Shown here: positions 7,494 through 11,825 of the stretch, piece after piece
Numbering within the stretch: the first letter of the stretch is position 1
Layout of the letters: every line of letters begins with the position of its first letter
Assembly: GCA_002179805.1 (NCBI GenBank)
Contig: NAVB01002429.1
Span: 1 to 11,825, forward strand
Direction: 5' to 3'
Length of the DNA: 11,825 nt
Source: Acanthamoeba lenticulata
Lineage: Eukaryota > Discosea > Longamoebia > Acanthamoebidae
The notes under the pieces: model-generated
Told to the model about the DNA's origin: nothing
Databases searched by the model: none
The model's input: the letters and a program-made list of their open reading frames with translations, nothing else
Position numbers and translations under genes: made by a program

Positions 7494-10197
7494 TCAAAGT
7501 TGTTGTCTGGGCGTACCACTCGGCACAGCCGCAAAAAACTCCTTCTTGAGGGCGCACACCAGACCGTCGTCGCTCTCGTATTGATTTGACATGGCCTTTT
7601 GAGCGGCTTTCTCCAGCGTAGCGTTGGTCTCGTGCACGAGGTTGATGAGGAAGAGTGTTGCGTCCTCTTTCATCTGTGCTCGCTCAGCGGGCGAGGCGGC
7701 TTTGATACCTGCGCGCACAAAAGAACATGTACACTTACCCAGTTAGTCCCAGGGGAACCCCTCTAGCGCAAGCACAAGGTCTTGGTTGTTGTCGTCGTCC
7801 GTACGGAGGGCGGGCGAAGCCGAGAGTCGTTGCTCAAACCGCTTGACCTGGCGCTCCATCGAGGCGCCGGAGGGGGTCAACTCGACCACTCTCACCACGC
7901 CATCGATCAACAGCAACATGTGACCTGCACACGGCCCGCCAATCAGAAAAAATAAGCCCGCAACTTGCATTGTTGAACGATGCAAGGTAAAGGTACCCGT
8001 GTACAGGCGCACAAGGCTGTAGGTCCCTGTTTCGCCATGCTTCAATGCAAAGTCTTCCACCGAAAGAACCAGCTCCTGAGCGGACTCGTCGACCTTTCTC
8101 AGTTCTGCACACAGCCAAGAAGAGTTGAGGGTGAGGTGGTTCAGCATGGCCCTGGTGCGGAGGAGAGAGGGAACCGACCAATCAGCCCGTTTTTACTCAT
8201 CGTCAAGAGCTTGCGACCCTGCAACGAGCACGCCAGCCTGAGGTATACACAGGGAGAGAGAGAGAGAGAGAGCACGCATTGTCAGACCAAGCTCGCTCTT
8301 CTCGTCGCCAAATTCATCGCTCGTCGGGGGGCTGCGTGCGCACCCTGCATCGACCTTGATTTTGCGGATAACACAGCGGCGCCGCATGTCGAAGATTTTC
8401 TATTCTCGATTGCCCCCACAAAGCCCAAGAACGCACCGTCATGACGTGCGCGCGACGAAAAAGCAAAAGGAAGAGGCGGATTGCCGCGCACCACACTCTT
8501 CGGACTCACGAGGGCCACGAGGGTACCCGACACAAGGAGCCGGTTGACCTTCGAGGCCTGTTCGTTGTGGGGAGTGGGTTAGTGCCGCTTGCGCAAAGAT
8601 CACGAGGCGGATTGGACAATCCTCGCACCGAAGACAGGTGAAACGCGTCGACAACAACGGGTGCTTTGACCGCGACGATGTGATAGACCCACATGTTCTG
8701 GGTCTCCTTCATCAGCACCACCAGGCGCAACACCTGTACTCACGACACGCACGCGCGCACGTCTACCAGTGAGCATCACCGATTACCGCCCAGGGCCGGC
8801 TGTTGAGTGAATGAGACGCACATCACGTTGGCCTTGATACTCAACGGCGTCCATGTGGAACAACACATTGTTGGCGCGGTTTTTGCCTGTTGTACAACAT
8901 GACGGCACGTTTAGATTCCTCTTTCTACAATGAACCTAAACGGCATCGATGATTACGCGCGTACCAAGAGAGATGTTGGTGAGGTTCAATTCACCCGAGG
9001 GAGTGACTTGCTCGTGGAACGCGAAGAGGGACTTGGCCAAGGTTGTCGTGCAGCCAACGAAGGGCGGAGACTGCAACCACAAGTGGTTCCGAGTGAGTTG
9101 GCGCAGCTCAAGTGAATGATGAGAAGGGGGGAGGGGGACAAAGGATAGACAAGCCGAAGCCCGTACTGGACAATAGCCAAGCGTGGTGCTTTGGGAGTGG
9201 AACGCCTTGGGCTGAGTCTGCAAGAGCGTGGCATCTGGAATGAACGCAGTTAAGACACGGACTGGACGGAGACAGACAATGGGAAGTGGGACACATACAG
9301 TTCAAGCAGGACACGACCTTGATCCAGAAGGTCTTTAGTTGGCGCCTAATGTCGCAGACCACAACTCTGCGCAGACCGGGTCAGTGGGGCAAACCTTGAT
9401 CAACAGCATCATGGATGATCAAGGCCGTACCCGTTGTTGAATGCAGCGATGAGACGGTACTTGCTGAGGAGCACCTTTTGCAAAGAGCCAAGAGCGCCAG
9501 ACGGTGGAAGAAGGAGCGTGGCCAGGCAGTTTGACGTCCGCACATTCCAGACCTCAATCGTGCCGTGCTGAAAGGCAATCAGCACGATGCCGTCCTCGTG
9601 CACATACTCCAGGGCCTCCACGGGCGCGGCAAAGTCGCGCAGGCTGAAGGAACGGATGGCATAGCGACCGAAGGCCCAGTCGCCCAACAGTTTGTGCCGA
9701 AGGCGGTAGCGCTCGCGCTTGCTCTTGGCCTGTTCCCAAGCAATCTTATGCCCTGAGCAGGCGACGTCAGCAGATGCCTTGCGCTACAAACAAGGAGGAC
9801 AGCCCTACGCACCTGACTTGACCAAATTGGATGAAAAGCATGCTGCACCGTCACCCCAACGGCGACGCTCGAGCAAGCTCCACAACACGTCGTCCTGCAC
9901 ACATTACTGGGTTGGTTGGCTCCAAAAAAAGACCAGCAAAGGGGTACGTGTATGACACCTGAGTGAGCGCGTGCATGTCCCGACAGACCAAGCTCATGGT
10001 GGCGACATCCCGAACCGTCGGCAACCAGGACAATATCAACACCTGGTGCAGAGGACCAAGGGGAACACAATAAGATTTCATGTTATTAAGCAGTGAAAAA
10101 ATTGAAGTGCGGAGTTGACCTTGAGCTCGTCAGGAACCGGCCAGGGGTCAAGGCCGTCCACCACGGCTGGTCGGCCATCGCTGTGGTCTATGTCCAT
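7494..10197 (-). CDS. F-box protein with WD40-like repeats, 15 exons, 521 residues
   Basis: Exons: 10197-10120, 10042-9959, 9894-9813, 9752-9431, 9366-9299, 9234-9167, 9070-8965, 8886-8822, 8733-8629, 8557-8510, 8399-8344, 8237-8197, 8104-7997, 7924-7805 and 7708-7494. All junctions are GT/AG, the phases agree, and the 1,566-nt total is a whole number of codons. Residues 20-68 form an F-box: P-PDEL at the start, ILSWLPTVRDVATMSLVCRD in the core, then VLWSLLERRRWG. F-boxes bind Skp1, so this is probably the substrate receptor of an SCF ubiquitin ligase. A basic helix follows (residues 90-104). Beta repeats then resemble WD40 blades: DGIVLIAFQHGTIEVWNV (135-152), LIAAFNNGVVVCDIR, LLVSGTLVALKIFDM, HMLLLIDGVVRVVEL. 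Blade motifs are degenerate, so a complete propeller is inferred. The C-terminal ~70 residues are helical. Retaining the last intron gives a shorter end (stop at 7743). The substrate is unknown. Confidence 0.82.
8254..8272. repeat. GA/CT dinucleotide repeat
   Basis: A 19-base GA run that reads CTCTCT in the F-box transcript and forms the polypyrimidine tract before the acceptor of the exon starting at 8237. Confidence 0.85.
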
Positions 10198-10373
10198 CTT
10201 CTCGCGAGGCCGAAAAAAGAACAGAAAAAGACAATTTAAAGGCCACTTCCGCCAAAATTGAGGATTTTCAAGAATGCTGCCTTGCTGGCGTGAGGTGGAG
10301 CCACGAGCTCAGCCACACACATCCAACAACTCTTTGGTCCCGCACGCATCTCGCTACTGCGGTTGGGTGAAGC
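10198..10373. promoter_or_regulatory. Divergent (bidirectional) promoter between the F-box gene and COG7
   Basis: Only 176 bases separate the start codons of the two head-to-head genes, so both promoters and 5' UTRs must lie here. It contains an A/T-rich patch with ATTTAAA (about 10233-10239), the best TATA-like candidate. The palindromic core CTCGCGAG (10201-10208) lies 3 bp upstream of the F-box ATG. No other factor-binding site can be named from sequence. Confidence 0.5.
10199..10212 (+). repeat. 14-bp direct repeat, copy 1 (copy 2 at 10899-10912)
   Basis: TTCTCGCGAGGCCG occurs just upstream of the F-box start codon and again, identical, inside COG7 intron 4, exactly 700 bp away. Its core CTCGCGAG is palindromic. 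One such match in a 12-kb GC-rich window can arise by chance. Confidence 0.5.
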
Positions 10374-11798
10374 ATGGTACTGTGGTGGCATATCTTTGGG
10401 TGCCTTGCTGAACACTTCTTCTAACCTTGTGGGTGACACAGGATTTTAGTGATTTCTCTCGGGATGATTTTGATTTAAAGGCCTGGGTGAACAAGACGCT
10501 CGACCCCGCCACAAACGAGCCCACTGACGTACGCAACGTCCAACGCTCGTGATGTGTTGTTGCGTTCACTCAACGGTCCTCATTTTCGCCACACACGCCT
10601 AGACGTTCGTGTCCACGTTAGTGCTGAAGCTGCAGCTCTTGTCTTCTGAGCTCAACCACTCGCTGCGCGAGTTCTCAGCTAAGGCTCTCCGCAACATCCC
10701 CAAGTACTGCCTCACCCCCTTTCCACTGCATGTATTGAGCAATGTCGGCAGCAGCCAGGAGGAGACCTGACTGACATCCTGGCTGCTGCTGGTAGATCGA
10801 TCCGGAGCATTGAGAGCGTGCGCAAGGAGGCCTATGCCCTCCAGTCACAGATTAACTCGTTTGCAGAGACACTGGAGCAGGTCCGTGAAGAGTGAACGTT
10901 CTCGCGAGGCCGCTTGAAGAGCACTTGTATGGATATTGACTGGGGCGGGGGCGCACAGATCGAGGGCAATGCCGACGATTCGCTGGAGGTGCTGTCGGCC
11001 CTCGACACAGTCAAGACGGCGATGGAGCGGTGCTCCAGCATCCTCGTCGAGGCCGAGAAGCTGAAGAAGCTCTCCGAGGACGTCGACAACGTCTTCCAGA
11101 CCAACGACTTCCGCAGGGTTCGCCCCTCCCCCCAACCCGCCCCTGGCCGTCTCATGGAAAAAGTGCTCGTGCTCGTTTCGCTGATAGGCCGGTCTGATGT
11201 CGTGCGTGATTGTCCCAACACACATGCACATGTCTATCGCATACACACAGATCGCGGAGCACATCTACGGCATGAAGCAGAGCCTGGACATCTTGCGGGA
11301 GATCCCGCAGTTCCAGGACAGCCAGCGCCAGCTGATGCTCTTCCAGGACCGGCTCGAGGGCATGACGCGACCCCACTTGCTCTCGGCCTTTAACAAGCAC
11401 GAGATTGGTATATGGCAGAAGAGGACCCCCACCCCACCCCCATGGCGTCGCGCTTGTCGGCATTTGAATTTGAAAAATGCTTAAACTCAAGCTTGCTTTT
11501 TGTGCGCGCAGATGCCACGCTGAGCTTCGTGGACGTCTTCCACAAGATCGACCGCAAGCAGCAACTCCAGCAGCACTACTACAGGTATGATCCACTTCCC
11601 TTCCCCCACTAGGCGCCCAAGGAGTTCAGCTGAGGTGAGGAACGGACTCCCTTTTGCAGGTGTCGCTTGGTCCCGCTCGAGCAGCAGTGGCACTCGTTCA
11701 AGCGCGCCGACGGCCCGTCGCGCGCCAGTGCGGCCTCGTCGTTTGTCGACTGGCTGCCCTCCTTCTATGACTCTGTGCTGGCCACCGTCAACCAGGAG
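10374..11798 (+). CDS. COG7: Conserved oligomeric Golgi complex subunit 7 (COG7), N-terminal 268 residues
   Basis: Exons: 10374-10376 (ATG only), 10442-10528, 10603-10703, 10796-10880, 10959-11117, 11251-11407, 11512-11584 and 11660-11798. The next intron begins GTGCGCC at 11799 and the gene leaves the window. The spliced N-terminus, MDFSDFSRDDFDLKAWVNKT, matches the COG7 signature (M-DF-x-x-DDFD-x-K-x-W-x-N). It is followed by STLVLKLQLLSSELNHSL and ALRNIPK, then a helical coiled-coil segment (VEAEKLKKLSEDVDNVFQTN), and FVDVFHKIDRKQQLQQHYY, all in the order known for COG7. COG7 belongs to lobe B of the eight-subunit COG complex, which tethers vesicles for retrograde traffic within the Golgi. 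Family members are usually about 750-850 residues, so roughly a third is present. The start choice is supported because ATG joins directly to the conserved DFS segment by an in-phase intron with a CTTCTAAC branch site. Confidence 0.93.
10748..10789 (+). repeat. Perfect 13-bp inverted repeat in COG7 intron 3
   Basis: GCAGCAGCCAGGA (10748-10760) is matched exactly by its reverse complement at 10777-10789, with a 16-base loop. The right arm ends six bases before the end of the intron (AG at 10794-10795). In the RNA this would form a GC-rich stem-loop at the acceptor, with a possible CTGAC branch site in the loop. Confidence 0.85.
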
Positions 11799-11825
11799 GT
11801 GCGCCGCTTTTCCTTATCTTTTTTT

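Noticed and set aside
7709..7738. 30-base intron starting at GTAAGT before the last F-box exon
   Set aside because: It is far shorter than the other introns and would follow an in-frame stop; the 96-base intron 7804-7709 fits phase and branch site better.
11152..11595. 147-codon minus-strand open frame opposite COG7
   Set aside because: It spans COG7 exons and introns alike and has weak codon use; the plus-strand COG7 exons explain the openness.

Overview
The window is eukaryotic nuclear DNA. Coding segments are short, rich in G/C at third codon positions, and interrupted by many introns of about 50-110 bp that begin with GT (often GTACG, GTGCG or GTATG) and end with AG. Many introns carry a CTAAC/TTAAC/CTCAAC-like branch site. 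Compact GC-rich genes with this intron style suggest an Acanthamoeba-like amoebozoan; that placement is inference. All exon models were built by hand from reading frame, splice-site phase and codon quality.

Layout: (1) 3-212, plus strand: last exon of a gene that enters from the left. (2) 269-1093, minus strand: three-exon gene for a 227-residue protein resembling the DUF5662 family, with HD- and histidine-rich motifs. (3) 1094-2416, plus strand: a poorly resolved stretch with exon-like pieces in changing frames and one convincing last exon (1999-2416); this may be a decayed gene. (4) 2470-7363, minus strand: a large gene of about 18 exons for a helical protein of about 1,147 residues with a very acidic C-terminal tail around a basic KRRK cluster; I do not recognise the family. 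(5) 7494-10197, minus strand: a 15-exon gene for a 521-residue F-box protein with WD40-like beta repeats. (6) 10374-11798, plus strand: the first 268 residues of COG7, a subunit of the conserved oligomeric Golgi (COG) tethering complex; the gene runs off the right end.

The genes are tightly packed. Two tail-to-tail pairs have stop codons only 53-57 bp apart. The F-box and COG7 genes are head to head, with 176 bp between start codons. Nothing shows that the genes share a pathway. There are no rRNA or tRNA genes, recognisable transposons or CRISPR arrays. Simple repeats sit in introns or intergenic DNA, never in exons.

Points for follow-up: the COG7 start codon is the last codon of its exon; a 13-bp perfect hairpin lies just before a COG7 splice acceptor; the F-box gene has two possible C-termini depending on one intron; and the large unknown gene has three places where alternative models compete.
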